Of a DNA stretch of 64,000 bases, positions 7,348-17,249 are shown in pieces. The first letter of the stretch is position 1; each line of letters begins with the position of its first letter. Source of the stretch: Verrucomicrobiota bacterium. GTDB lineage: Bacteria; Verrucomicrobiota; Verrucomicrobiia; Chthoniobacterales; UBA10450. Location: assembly GCA_003220005.1 (NCBI GenBank), contig QHRD01000003.1, positions 1 to 64,000 on the forward strand, written 5' to 3'. The position numbers and the translations under genes are program-made. The notes beneath the pieces are model-generated. The model was not told the origin of the DNA, did no database searches, and worked only from the letters and a program-made list of their open reading frames with translations.

Positions 7348-10300
7348 ATGCAGTCGTTCCGATTTCATCCCGCAGTCGCCCGATGGTTCGAGCAAACCTT
7401 TGGATCACCGACGGAACCGCAAATGCGTGGCTGGCCGGCAATCCAATCCGGCCGGCACGTCCTGATCTCTGCGCCGACAGGTTCCGGCAAAACGCTGGCT
7501 GCCTTTCTTGCTTCGCTGGATGCGCTGTTCCGCGAAGGCGTTGACGCCGAATTGCCGGATGAAACGCAGGTCGTTTATGTCTCGCCGCTCAAAGCGTTGA
7601 CCAACGATATTCGCAAGAATTTGCAAGAACCGCTCGCTGGGATTCGCGCGTTGTTGGGCGAAAAAAATGGCCGTGAGATTGATGTGCGCGCGGAGGTTCG
7701 CACTGGCGATACGACTGCTGCCCAGCGGCAGGCACTGATCAAAAAACCTCCGCACATTCTCGTTACAACGCCAGAGTCGCTGTATCTACTGCTCACTTCC
7801 GAATCGGGCCGGAAGATGTTGAGCACGGCGCGAACGCTCATCCTTGATGAGATTCACGCGGTCGTTGACGATCGGCGCGGCGCGCATCTTGCATTGAGCG
7901 TCGAGCGTTTGGAGGGGCTAACAGAAAATCCGCTCCAGCGAATCGGTTTATCTGCGACACAGAAACCAACTGAAGAAGTCGCAACTGCGAAATCATCGAT
8001 ATCGGACATCGCCGCGAGATGGACCTGGCGATCGAACTCCCGAAGTCACCGCTAGAAGCGGTGATGTCGAACGAAGTGTGGGAAGAAATCTATCATCGGC
8101 TCGCTGAGTTAATTCAGGCGCATCGGACGACGCTTGTTTTCGTTAACACGCGCCGAATGGCAGAACGCGTGACGCATCATTTGAGCGAACTGCTCGGCGC
8201 GGACGCGGTGACTTCACATCACGGAAGTCTTTCCGCGAAACTGCGTCTCGACGCGGAAGATCGATTGAAGCGCGGCGAATTAAGCGCGCTGGTCGCCACC
8301 GCTTCGCTCGAGCTCGGCATAGATATTGGTTCAGTTGATCTTGTTTGCCAGCTTGGCACAACGCGCTCGATTGCCACGTTGCTTCAACGCGTCGGCCGCG
8401 CGGAACATAAGCGCGGCGGTTTGCCCAAGGGTCGCGTTTTCCCCTTGAGCCGTGATGAGCTGGTAGAATGCGCGGCGTTACTCCGTTGCGTGGGTCGAGG
8501 CGAGCTCGATCGCCTCGGCATTCCGGAAAAACCGCTGGACGTTCTGGCACAACAAATCGTCGCCGCGGCATCAGTTGAGGATTGGAACGAAAATGAATTT
8601 TTCGAACTAGTCCGTTCTGCATGGCCGTATCGAAATCTCACTCGCGAAGAGTTCGATTGTGTCGTCACGATGCTTGCTGAAGGCTTCAGCACGAAACGCG
8701 GCCGGCGTGCGGCGTTGATTCATTACGACGCGGTGAATCATCGAATTCGCGGTCGTCGCGGTGCGCGATTGACTGCACTCACTTCCGGCGGCGCGATTCC
8801 CGACAATGCCGATTATCGTGTGATCCTTGAGCCCTCGGAAACTTTCGTCGGCACGGTGAATGAAGATTTCGCCGTCGAAAGTTTGGCGGGTGACATTTTC
8901 CAACTCGGAAATGCCTCGTGGCGAATCTTGCGCATCAACTCCGGAGTCGTCCGTGTCGAAGACGCCAAAGGTCAGCCGCCGGGGATTCCATTTTGGCTCG
9001 GCGAAGCTCCAGCGCGCACGAACGAGCTATCCCAAGCTGTTTCGGATTTGCGGATGGAAATCGAAAAAGGATTGTCTGCAGGGGAAGCTGTCAGTTTCTC
9101 CTGCAAAATTAATGAATGGCTGGCTAACGAATTGCATTTGCCGCAAGGAGCCGCTGAACAGCTCGCCGACTATTTCGCGGACACGTATCGATCTCTGGGC
9201 GCAATTCCGTCGCAGCAAATTCTGGTAATGGAGCGTTTCTTCGATGAGTCGGGCGGAATGCAATTGGTTTTGCACGCGCCTTTCGGCAGCCGAATCAATC
9301 GCGCGTGGGGCTTGGCGCTGCGAAAACGTTTTTGTCGTTCGTTTAACTTTGAGCTGCAAGCAGCGGCGACTGATGACGCCATCGTGATTTCGCTCGGCAC
9401 GCAGCACTCGTTTCCACTGGAGGAGGTTTTTCGTTATCTCAATTCCACAACAGTTCGCGACCTGCTCGTACAAGCTTTACTCGATGCGCCGATGTTCACG
9501 ATTCGCTGGCGCTGGAACGCGACGCGGTCGCTCGCTGTGCCGCGGTTTCGTGGCGGCGCAAAACTCGCCGCGCCATTGCAACGCATGGAATCGGAAAATC
9601 TTTTGGCGGCAGTTTTCCCGGACCAACTCGCCTGCCTCGAGCATATCGTTGGCGACCGCGAAATTCCAGATCACCCGCTGGTGAAACAAACAATCGACGA
9701 TTGTCTGACGGAAGCGATGGACATCGACGGATTGGAAGCAGTATTGCGCAAGATCGAGCGGGGCGAGATCCGCTGCATCGCGCGGGATTTGCCCGGGCCC
9801 TCGCCGCTCGCCGCCGAGATCCTAAATGCGCGGCCGTATGCGTTTCTCGACAATGCACCTTTGGAGGAACGCCGCACACAGGCGGTTTACACTCGGCGCG
9901 CTTCCGAAAGAAACGGCAGCAATGACTTGGGAATTCTCGACGTAGCGGCGATCAAAAAGGTGAAGGATGAAGCATGGCCGAGCGCGACAAGCCCGGACGA
10001 ACTGCATGATGCGCTAATGCTTCTCACAGTCATGACGCGCGATGAAGTGCTGCGAACTGTTCATCACGAGGGCAACGGCGCTGGCGCAGAGCAGTTGCAG
10101 AACGAACTCGTTGCGGACAAACGCGCGGCGCAATTACGAGTCGACCACAACAAGTTTTGGATTTGTGCCGAGCGTTTGCCGATGTTGAAAACGATTTATC
10201 CAGGCGCCGATATCGATCCTCAACTGAGCGCACCTGAACCTGTCCGGAAGCAAAATTGGGAACGATCGAACGCGATCCGCGAAATGCTGCGTGGAAGAAT

Positions 10301-11681
10301 GGAAGTTTCGGGCCCAGTGACCGTCGCCCAGTTGCAAACTATTTTTAATCTTTCATCTTCGGAAATTGAAGCCGGGTTGCTCGGCCTCGAAAGCGAAGGC
10401 TTTGTTCTGCGCGGAAAATTTCAACCCGGCGCAGTCGAACAGGAATGGTGTGACCGTCGGTTGCTGGCACGAATTCACCGACTCACCATCGACCGGTTGC
10501 GCGCGGAAATTCAGCCGGTCTCGGCGCAGGATTTCTATCGATTCCTTTTCGCGTGGCAGCGCGTCGATTCCGAACGTCGCGTCGAGGGCGCCGAAGGCTT
10601 GCAATCGCTTCTGGAACAACTCGACGGCTGCGAGTTGCCCTTGGCGGCCTGGGAATCGGCGGTACTCGCTGCGCGCGTTGCTGACTACGATCCGGAATGG
10701 CTCGATCGTCTTTGTTTTTCCGGTCGCATCGGCTGGGGACGTTTGAGCGCCCCACAAAATCCGAGTGCGCGCACGATCGCTCCGTTGCGAAGCAGCCCAA
10801 TCGCACTTTATCAGCGCGAGAATCTTCAGAACTGGCTAATCCTGGCTGGGAAAAATTGTGCAGTCGAGCTTTCCGTCACGAGTCGGGCTGCCTTGGACGC
10901 GCTGCAAAGCAGTGGCGCGCTGTTTTTCAGCGAACTCGTTAGGCGGAGCGGTTTACTACCATCGCAAGTTGAAGAAGCGCTGTCGCAACTGGCTGCGCTC
11001 GGTTTGGTGACTTCAGACAGCTTCGATGGATTGCGCGCGCTTCTGGTTCCATCGAACAAGCGGCCGACGTTCGGCCGCAACATTAGCAAACGTCGACGCA
11101 AGACGAATCTTGCCAGCATAGAGTTTGCAGGGCGCTGGTCGTTGCTGAGAAGGCAGACCGCTTTGCAATCATCGGGGAATGGCGCGGAAGATTCTGAGCA
11201 CGATACGGCGGCCGCAAAATTTGCGCGAGCGTTGCTGCACCGCTATGGCGTTGTGTTTCGCCGTTTGCTCGAGCGCGAAAGTTTGTCAATTACGTGGTAC
11301 GAACTGGGGCGAATTTATCGCAGGTGGGAGGCGCGCGGCGAGATTCGCGGCGGCTATTTCGTGGGAGGAATCAGCGGCGAACAATTCGCGCTTCCTGAAG
11401 CGATTGGCTTGTTACGCTCCATTCGCAAGACGCCGCCAAACGGCGAACTGATCACGCTGAGCGCTGCGGATCCATTGAATTTGCAAGGTATACTGACACC
11501 CGGACCGCGGATTGCTGCGCTCACGGCCAATCGCATTTTGTTCCGTGACGGATTGCCAATCGCGGCGCTCGAGGCAGGCGAGGTTCGCAAATTATCCGGT
11601 GCGCCTGTGTCTGATTTGCAAATTGAAACCGCCCTTAGAGTCGGCAAGCTGTGCCCGTCTTTGCGGCCTTACTACAAATAG
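7348..11681 (+). pseudogene. lhr: Lhr-type large DEAD/DEAH helicase, frameshifted by a small deletion near 7984
   Basis: The first frame (7348-8055) carries the Q-like region, Walker A ([11 protein letters not shown]), [20 protein letters not shown], the DEIH box (LDEIHAVV) and motif III (GLSATQKP). It loses sense after EEVA. The second frame resumes at about 7986 with [19 protein letters not shown] and runs to 11681 through the second RecA domain ([24 protein letters not shown]) and the long Lhr-specific winged-helix and C-terminal regions. Homologues carry roughly 14-17 more residues between EEVA and CEI, so about 40-50 bp appear deleted out of frame. An internal ATG at 8019 could yield a C-terminal fragment without the ATPase motifs. 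Lhr proteins unwind RNA-DNA hybrids in repair. Confidence 0.85.
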
Positions 11682-11689
11682 GAAAGCTG

Positions 11690-11760
11690 CAAGCTTCGCT
11701 GAGCGAAGCGAGCCTCTGAGTTTTTCGTAATGCGAACGCGTCTCGCAGAGACGCGGCTAC
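11690..11760. repeat. BIME-like pair of hairpins ending in CTAC
   Basis: Hairpin 1 is GCTTCGC/GCGAAGC with a 3-base loop (11693-11709). Hairpin 2 is CGCGTCTC/GAGACGCG with loop GCA (11737-11755), followed by G and CTAC. Read from the other strand, hairpin 2 therefore has the GTAG head of a REP element. The pair sits between the convergent helicase and the small secreted protein gene. Confidence 0.6.
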
Positions 11761-11762
11761 AA

Positions 11763-12170
11763 CTATTTCTTAACTACCTCGGCGTTCTCGATCATCGCAA
11801 TGCCGCCGCGCTCGGCCAGCTTGCCTTTTACGGTGACGTTTTTCCCACACAAGTCGGCGAGCTGATCGTTAATTGGCTTGTGTTCGCCGACGACCAGATA
11901 CGCTTTGCCTTCACTAACGAGGCCGACCGGACCGCCGCTCTTTATGCACTTGGCCCCGCAGGATTGCCCATGTTTCTCACCCACGGCGTTGTGATCGACG
12001 TAGCACATCATGTCGACCACTTCACCTGTGACCTCCTTTGAAGCACCTGCTTCTGCACCGTGCTCGTGCTCCTGTGCGATCGCCAGCGGCGAGATCGCTA
12101 GCGCTGCGATGAACGTCGCTGTCACTACAACCTTCGAGACTGTAGGTCTATTGTTTGTTGAATTGAACAT
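11763..12170 (-). CDS. Small secreted Cys/His-motif protein, OB-fold-like
   Basis: This 135-residue protein has a signal peptide (VVVTATFIAALAISPLAIAQ) cleaved before a His/Glu-rich start (EHEHGAEAG). The body begins VTGEVVDMMCYVDH and continues through H-x3-CGAKC and GGPVGLV to YLVVGEHKPINDQLADLCG, ending with a strand pattern (VTVKGKLAERGGIAMIENAEVV) that resembles an OB-fold nucleic-acid- or ligand-binding barrel. The conserved Cys/His residues could bind metal or form disulfides. I know this arrangement only as a conserved periplasmic protein of unknown function. Copper or iron handling is a guess. It is downstream of carA on the same strand. Confidence 0.75.
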   Translation of the reverse strand: MFNSTNNRPTVSKVVVTATFIAALAISPLAIAQEHEHGAEAGASKEVTGEVVDMMCYVDHNAVGEKHGQSCGAKCIKSGGPVGLVSEGKAYLVVGEHKPINDQLADLCGKNVTVKGKLAERGGIAMIENAEVVKK

Positions 12171-12200
12171 GAAACAAATTTGGGCAGCTTGATGCGTTGG

Positions 12201-13400
12201 TCAATCTTGTGAAGCAGACAATCCTGTCTGCGAGTTTTTTGAACATCCAAGACGAGCAGACACGATTGTCCGCCTCACGCGCTCTTCTCGATCAGCTCGG
12301 CAAACTGATCGAAAAAATACGAGGCGTCGTGTGGGCCGGGTGCGGCTTTTTTTGTGCCGCATTCCCTCGACCGTGCCGTCATTCAAATTGATGTGCGTGA
12401 TTTGCACGTTTGACGGCAGCGACTCCGCATCGACGGCAAACCCGTGATTTTGTGCAGTGATGGCTACTTTGCCGGTGCGTAAATCTTTTACAGGTTGGTT
12501 GGCGCCGCGATGGCCGAATTTTAATTTGAATGTCGAGCCGCCGAACGCGAAGCCGAGAATTTGATGGCCGAGACAGATCCCGAAGATCGGTTTTTTCCCC
12601 ATCAAATCGTGCACGGTCTTGTGCGCGTAGGGAAGCGCCGCAGGATCGCCCGGACCGTTGGAGAGAAAAATTCCGTCTGGATTCAATGTCAGCGCCTCAT
12701 CGGCGGTTGTTGTCGCAGGGACAACAGTAACTCCAAAGCCTTTCTGGCGCAGCAGGCGCAGAATGTTCTCCTTCATCCCATAGTCATACGCAACAATTCG
12801 AAATCGGATCGGCGGGAGCGGCGGTTCGCCGCTTTTATTCTGCGGCTGACGGATCGACCATGGCGCGCTGAGCTTGTCTTCTGGATCCCACCGATAAATT
12901 TTCTTTGTTGAAACCTCGTGCACATAATCCATTCCGATCACGCCTTCGCCCTCGATCGCTCTCTGAGTTGCTTCTTTGGGAGAAATCTCCTCCGTCGTCA
13001 GACAGGCCTTCATTGCGCCGCGAGTGCGCAGGTGCCGCGTGAGCGCGCGGGTGTCGATCCCTTTTGCGCCAGAGATGTTCCATTTTCGCAAATACTCGTC
13101 GAGCGACATCTCCGAGCGCCAGTTACTCGGGACCTCGGTCAATTCTTCAATGACGAATCCACGCACATGTGGTGAGTGGCTTTCCTGGTCGAGCGAATTG
13201 ATCCCGTAATTTCCGATCAACGGATAGGTCATCGCTACTATCTGTCCCCGATACGAGGGATCCGTCAGCACTTCCTGGTAACCGGTCATGGCGGTGTTGA
13301 AACAAATTTCACCGACGCGCGTGCCGGTTGCGCCAAAAGAGTCGCCCTCGAAATATCGACCGTCTTCGAGGATTAGAAGTGTGCGCACGTCACTGCGCAC
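12201..13400 (-). pseudogene. carA: Carbamoyl-phosphate synthase small subunit with frameshifted C-terminus
   Basis: CarA supplies ammonia from glutamine for carbamoyl phosphate (pyrimidine and arginine synthesis). The N-terminal domain is intact, and the class I amidotransferase nucleophile is present (GICLGHQ, C276), as is AQNHGFAVD. After [11 protein letters not shown] (residue 351) the protein turns to basic nonsense. In another frame the true end is visible: [20 protein letters not shown], with its own TGA at 12275-12277. Missing between them is the about 11-residue LPVFSVQYHPE-type segment holding the catalytic His and Glu, so roughly 32 bp were lost at 12347 in a run of seven A. The start is a GTG at 13400. 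Glutamine-driven activity should be abolished unless this is a sequence error. Confidence 0.85.
12221..12275. repeat. Paired palindromes downstream of carA
   Basis: Two related hairpins flank a T-rich spacer. GCAGACA/TGTCTGC closes over four bases, and a second copy based on GCAGACA/TGTCCGC lies at about 12256-12273. The second abuts the position of the original carA stop codon (12275-12277). On the plus strand the first hairpin is followed by six T, so it might end transcription. Confidence 0.5.
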
Positions 13401-13467
13401 TATTGATCTCGCCGGCCGATTTTCAAATCCGTTGAAGGCTTTACTGCTTATATCACACTAAAGAAAA

Positions 13468-13497
13468 AAACCCGGACCGAAGTGTCGGTCCGGGTTT
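13468..13497 (-). terminator. Strong intrinsic terminator
   Basis: A perfect 13-bp stem (AAACCCGGACCGA with its complement) closes a 4-base loop. On the minus strand it is followed by a run of seven T. It ends the structured RNA region downstream of pheT, 68 bp before the carA start codon, so it may also act as an attenuator. Confidence 0.88.
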
Positions 13498-13499
13498 TG

Positions 13500-13790
13500 A
13501 ATTTTACCCCGCCGGTGCCGTTCAGGTGAATTCTCCCGTTCCCTTTTCAGAAAGGGTGGATGACCGTTGCTGCGGAATCTGACTTCCAATCAAGGCCTGT
13601 CATTTTCCGCACCAACCAAGCCTCCGTATTTCGTCAACTATCGGTTCGGGGACGCCACCTTAATCGCGAACATCGCAGGGCAAATGTTTACATCCCGAAA
13701 AACATTCGGGATTCGAAAGCCGCTGGCTGAGAGTTGAACGGAAAGCACTGGTTTCCTGCCCAACCCTCAACGAGCGGCTCTCAATTTCAA
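13500..13790 (-). ncRNA. Structured non-coding RNA; 6S RNA candidate, or a carA leader
   Basis: No gene fits here, but on the minus strand the DNA folds well. An 11-bp stem (GTTGAGGGTTG with CAACTCTCAGC) encloses a smaller GGAAA/TTTCC hairpin. ATCCCGAA/TTCGGGAT follows. Then comes a long hairpin built from GTTG, TGCGGAA and TGAC with their complements, then CCCTTT/AAAGGG, and finally the strong terminator. The segments GATGTTCGC, GGTTGGTG and ATTCACCTGAAC recall conserved parts of 6S RNA in proteobacteria, in the right order. That resemblance is by eye only. The 5' end is undefined, and part of the first stem may belong to the pheT 3' region. A carA attenuation leader is the main alternative. 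Confidence 0.45.
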
Positions 13791-13794
13791 AGAA

Positions 13795-16134
13795 CTACTC
13801 GCGCAATTCCGCGCCGAGGTCTCGCCGCAATCGCTCGCGAATTTTCGCGTGTGCCACGGTTACCTCCTCGTTTGTGAGTGTGCGACTTCGCTCTCTATAT
13901 GTCAATCGATATGCAAGCGACTTTCGCGCTGCGCCGATTTCGCCGCCGCTAAACAAATCGAACAGCTCGACGCCTTCCAAGAGCGGTTCGCGCGGTTCTT
14001 CGATGGCCCGCAAAATATTTTCGTGCGGAATTTCCTCGGGAACAATCATCGCAATATCGCGGGTGACAGCCGGAAATTTCTCGATCTCGCAAAACTTTGT
14101 CGCCAGTTCGTCGCGCATTAAAAGAAGGTCCGCGTGCACCTCCGCAACAAGCACCGTGCCAGGCGCATCAGATTTTGCGGCCGAGAGCTGTCCGCCAAAA
14201 CCGATCATTTGGTCGCCCGAGAAAACATCGACCGGTAGCGCGAGACCGGGAAATTTCCCGGGGCGAAATGAGAGACTCGGAACGACGCATTCCAACGCGC
14301 CCTTGAGATCGAATAGATCAAGACTGCGGCTTTGGGGGGATCGCCAATTTGGGGCGCTTGCAACATTTCCCCAGAGCAAAATTCCCAGATGCCGTTCTTC
14401 CTTACCGGATGGCGGAATAAAGGTGCGTCCGATTTCGAAAATGGCGACGCGTTCTGCGCTGGCGCGAATATTGCGATCGAGTACTTCTAACAATCCTACG
14501 AGAATGCTTGGGCGCAGCGCGACATGATCTTCGCTGAGCGGGTTCCGCAATTCGATAGCGCTTTCGCTGAACGCGAATCGTTCGCGTGCCAGTAGTTTTG
14601 AAGTCCGCACTTCATCGAGCCCGAGTGCTGCCAGGCGCTGACACCACGTCGATTCCAAATCATGCGCATGGTCGGCGATGCTCGCCGGCGTGAAACGGCT
14701 TCGATTTGTTCCCGCAATTTTGTCGGCTCCATAAGCGCGTACGACTTCTTCAACAAGATCGACATCGCGCTGCAGATCGCGGCGATAACTCGGAATCTTC
14801 CATTTTGCCGTTCTGGCCGCGCTCATTTTACGTAAACCAAATCCGCTCAGAACCTCGTCAACGGTTTTGGATTTGATCGTGACTCCGATTACGCGATCGC
14901 ATTTTTCGTAACTCAACGAAACGTCTGGAGGGTTCGCCGGAAGTTTGCCAGCGATGTTAATCTCCTTTGCCGGAGTTCCGCCTGCGATCTCGCGAATCAA
15001 TTCACTCGCGCGCGCTGATGCGCGTAACACCATTTCGGGATCTACTCCGCGTTCGAACCGATAACTCGCGTCGCTCGGCAGATTCAATTCGCGCGCAGTG
15101 CGCCGAATGCTCGCCGGCAAAAAGTAAGCGGCTTCCAGCAAAATGTTTTTCGTCGAGTCCGTTACCCCGGTTTCTTCGCCGCCCATCACGCCGCCGATCC
15201 CGACAGCGCATTCCTGATCGGCGACGACGCACATTTCCTTCTTTAGTGAGTAAGTTTTGCCATCGAGCGTTAGAAATTTTTCGCCGTCGCGTGCGAGCCT
15301 CACATTGATCGCGCCTTTCAGTTCGTCTGCATCGAACGCGTGCGTCGGCTGACCGAGCTCGAGCATCACGAAGTTTGAAATGTCCACGATATTGTTGATC
15401 GAACGAATACCGACATTCTCGATTTTCGCGCGCAACCACTGTGGACTTGGGGCGACTGTCACGTTGTCGATCCTGCGCGCGGAGAAAAATGGGCATTCAC
15501 GCGGCGCGGATATCGTCACACCCTTCTTTTGTAGGGCAGGCGCTCCGCCTGCCGGCAAGCGATGCGCTTGCCCTACATTTTTTTGATTCGTGAGCGCTGC
15601 AATCTCTCGCGCCAGCCCGAAATGACTCAGCAGATCACCGCGATTCGGCGTGATCTCGACATCGAGGATCGTGTCGCTTGGAAATAAATCTGAGATTGGC
15701 GTGCCGACTTTGGCATCTGGCGACAAAATCAACAGACCCGACGCATCTTCGCCGAGGCCGAGCTCGATTGGGCTGCAAAGCATTCCTTCCGATTCAATGC
15801 CGCGCAGTTTGCTTTTTCGAATTTCAGTTCCGTTTGGCAATTTTGCGCCCGGCAGCGCGAGCGGAACTTTGTCGCCGACTTTGTAATTGGTCGCACCGCA
15901 AACGATTTGCCGTTTTGTTCCACTGCCATCATCGGCTTCACAGACCGTCAGACGGTCCGCATTCGGATGACGCGATGACGCAGTGATCTGCGAAACGATC
16001 ACCCTCTCGAAGATCGCGCCGCGCGTCTCGATGTTCTCGGTCTCCACACCCGCGCGTGTCAGTAGCTCGGCGATCTCCTCCGGATTTTTTGGAAGCTCGA
16101 CGAACTCGCGCAGCCAGTTAACAGAGAATTTCAT
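13795..16134 (-). CDS. pheT: Phenylalanyl-tRNA synthetase beta subunit
   Basis: This 779-residue subunit charges tRNA-Phe together with PheS as a heterotetramer. The N-terminus (MKFSVNWLREFV) leads into the tRNA-binding OB domain (about 40-150), then the B3/B4 editing region, the B5 domain, the catalytic-like core (SDASYRFERGVDP) and the C-terminal anticodon-binding FDX-ACB domain (KFPAVTRDIAMIVPEEIPH). A palindromic repeat is inserted in frame near residues 188-202, adding a short VGQAHRLPAGG-type segment without disrupting the frame. The gene follows pheS after a gap of about 93 bp filled with dispersed repeats, and a structured RNA lies downstream. Confidence 0.95.
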   Translation of the reverse strand: MKFSVNWLREFVELPKNPEEIAELLTRAGVETENIETRGAIFERVIVSQITASSRHPNADRLTVCEADDGSGTKRQIVCGATNYKVGDKVPLALPGAKLPNGTEIRKSKLRGIESEGMLCSPIELGLGEDASGLLILSPDAKVGTPISDLFPSDTILDVEITPNRGDLLSHFGLAREIAALTNQKNVGQAHRLPAGGAPALQKKGVTISAPRECPFFSARRIDNVTVAPSPQWLRAKIENVGIRSINNIVDISNFVMLELGQPTHAFDADELKGAINVRLARDGEKFLTLDGKTYSLKKEMCVVADQECAVGIGGVMGGEETGVTDSTKNILLEAAYFLPASIRRTARELNLPSDASYRFERGVDPEMVLRASARASELIREIAGGTPAKEINIAGKLPANPPDVSLSYEKCDRVIGVTIKSKTVDEVLSGFGLRKMSAARTAKWKIPSYRRDLQRDVDLVEEVVRAYGADKIAGTNRSRFTPASIADHAHDLESTWCQRLAALGLDEVRTSKLLARERFAFSESAIELRNPLSEDHVALRPSILVGLLEVLDRNIRASAERVAIFEIGRTFIPPSGKEERHLGILLWGNVASAPNWRSPQSRSLDLFDLKGALECVVPSLSFRPGKFPGLALPVDVFSGDQMIGFGGQLSAAKSDAPGTVLVAEVHADLLLMRDELATKFCEIEKFPAVTRDIAMIVPEEIPHENILRAIEEPREPLLEGVELFDLFSGGEIGAARKSLAYRLTYRERSRTLTNEEVTVAHAKIRERLRRDLGAELRE
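15531..15576. repeat. BIME-like element (two REP hairpins, GTAG...CTAC) inside pheT
   Basis: The 46-bp element reads GTAG, stem GGCAGGCG/CGCCTGCC with loop CTC, stem GGCAAGCG/CGCTTGCC with loop ATG, then CTAC. It is therefore two GTAG-headed hairpins facing each other, the classic BIME layout. On the coding strand it is translated without a stop as VGQAHRLPAGGAPAL. Confidence 0.88.
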
Positions 16135-16150
16135 TTTCGCCTCAGTATCA

Positions 16151-16218
16151 TCTCGAGCGAAGTCGAGACACTTCTCGACAAAAGCATCCAGAGATTCCTC
16201 GAGTCGGGTCGGAATGAC
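16151..16218. repeat. Two copies of the CTCGACTTCGCTC dispersed repeat between pheS and pheT
   Basis: TCTCGAGCGAAGTCGAGACA (16151-16170) is a near-perfect palindrome. GAGATTCCTCGAGTCGGGTC followed by GGAATGAC (16191-16218) matches the copies at 6398 and 61094. They fill most of the gap within the operon. Confidence 0.7.
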
Positions 16219-16227
16219 AAAGTTGTT

Positions 16228-17244
16228 TCATGCGAACTGGCGGAGAAAGCGCAAATCGTTTTGCGCAAAAAGCCGAATATCAGGAATATCGAACAAGATC
16301 ATAGCCAGCCGATCCATGCCCAGACCGAACGCGTAACCGGTCCACTTTTCGGGATCGTAAGCGTTATCATCACGCGCCTTGTTGACCGCTTCAAAAACTG
16401 CGGGATGTACGATGCCTGAACCTGCGACTTCAATCCATCGTTCGCCGCCCCTGAGCGCTTTGGATTTCACATAGATTTCCAAACTCGGTTCGGTGAAGGG
16501 AAAGTAATGCGGCCGAAATTGAACTTCGGTTCCTGCGCCGATGAGTTCGCGCATGAAAAATTCCAGCGCGCCTTTCAGGTCGGCGACGCTGACGTTTTCG
16601 TCAACGTAGAGTCCTTCGATCTGGTGGAACTGTGGGCTGTGGGTGGCGTCGAGTTCATCGCGCCGATAGGCCGCGCCGGGAGCAATTACACGAATCGGCG
16701 GCGGCGCGGCCTGCATTGTTCGGATCTGCACAGTTGAAGTGTGCGTGCGCAGCAAACGACCGTCGGGCAAATAAAATGTGTCTTGCTCGTTGCGGGCCGG
16801 ATGTTCCGGCGGGGTGTTCAGCGCATCGAAACAATGCCATTCGTCTTCAATGTCCGGCCCATCTGCGAGCGCGAATCCCATTCGTCGAAAAATTTCGATA
16901 GAGCGTTGCCACATCTGTGTGAGTGGGTGCAGCGCGCCAATCTCATGCGGGACTCCTGGCAGTGAGACGTCGATCCTGGCGAGCGCCTCGGATTCCTTTT
17001 GCGAATGAAAACTTGCCGCGCGCGATTCGAGCGCCGCCGTCACAGCGTTGCGAACTTCATTGAGCAATTTTCCGACGATCGGCTTTTCATCTTTGTCGAG
17101 CGTTTTCATCTGCTCGCCCCATCGGGAGATGCTGCCGCTTTTGCCCAGATACTTGACGCGCGCGGCTTCGAGGGCCTGTTCGTCGGGTGCGGAATCGATT
17201 TCGCGCAGCGCATCGTCGCGCAGTTGTTCTAATGGATGAGTCAT
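16228..17244 (-). CDS. pheS: Phenylalanyl-tRNA synthetase alpha subunit
   Basis: This 338-residue catalytic subunit has an N-terminal coiled coil (residues about 1-85), then the class II aminoacylation core. Motif 2 is around GAAYRRDELDATHSPQFHQIEG, shown here only to name its key FHQIEG end. FTEPSLEI and motif 3 in GLGMDRLAMI are clear. The start is the ATG at 17242-17244. Only five bases upstream begins an array of 7-bp repeats, leaving no normal Shine-Dalgarno. It lies between rplT and pheT on the minus strand, as in many bacterial translation operons, here without infC and rpmI nearby. Confidence 0.95.
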   Translation of the reverse strand: MTHPLEQLRDDALREIDSAPDEQALEAARVKYLGKSGSISRWGEQMKTLDKDEKPIVGKLLNEVRNAVTAALESRAASFHSQKESEALARIDVSLPGVPHEIGALHPLTQMWQRSIEIFRRMGFALADGPDIEDEWHCFDALNTPPEHPARNEQDTFYLPDGRLLRTHTSTVQIRTMQAAPPPIRVIAPGAAYRRDELDATHSPQFHQIEGLYVDENVSVADLKGALEFFMRELIGAGTEVQFRPHYFPFTEPSLEIYVKSKALRGGERWIEVAGSGIVHPAVFEAVNKARDDNAYDPEKWTGYAFGLGMDRLAMILFDIPDIRLFAQNDLRFLRQFA

Positions 17245-17249
17245 TGAAA

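Noticed and set aside
12201-12274. Basic C-terminal extension of CarA as a genuine new tail
   Set aside because: The normal family C-terminus is present in another frame, so the extension is a frameshift product running into a repeat.
13545-13590. T-box-like AGGGTGG on the plus strand
   Set aside because: It is on the wrong strand for carA and pheT, and no specifier stem or downstream plus-strand gene is present.
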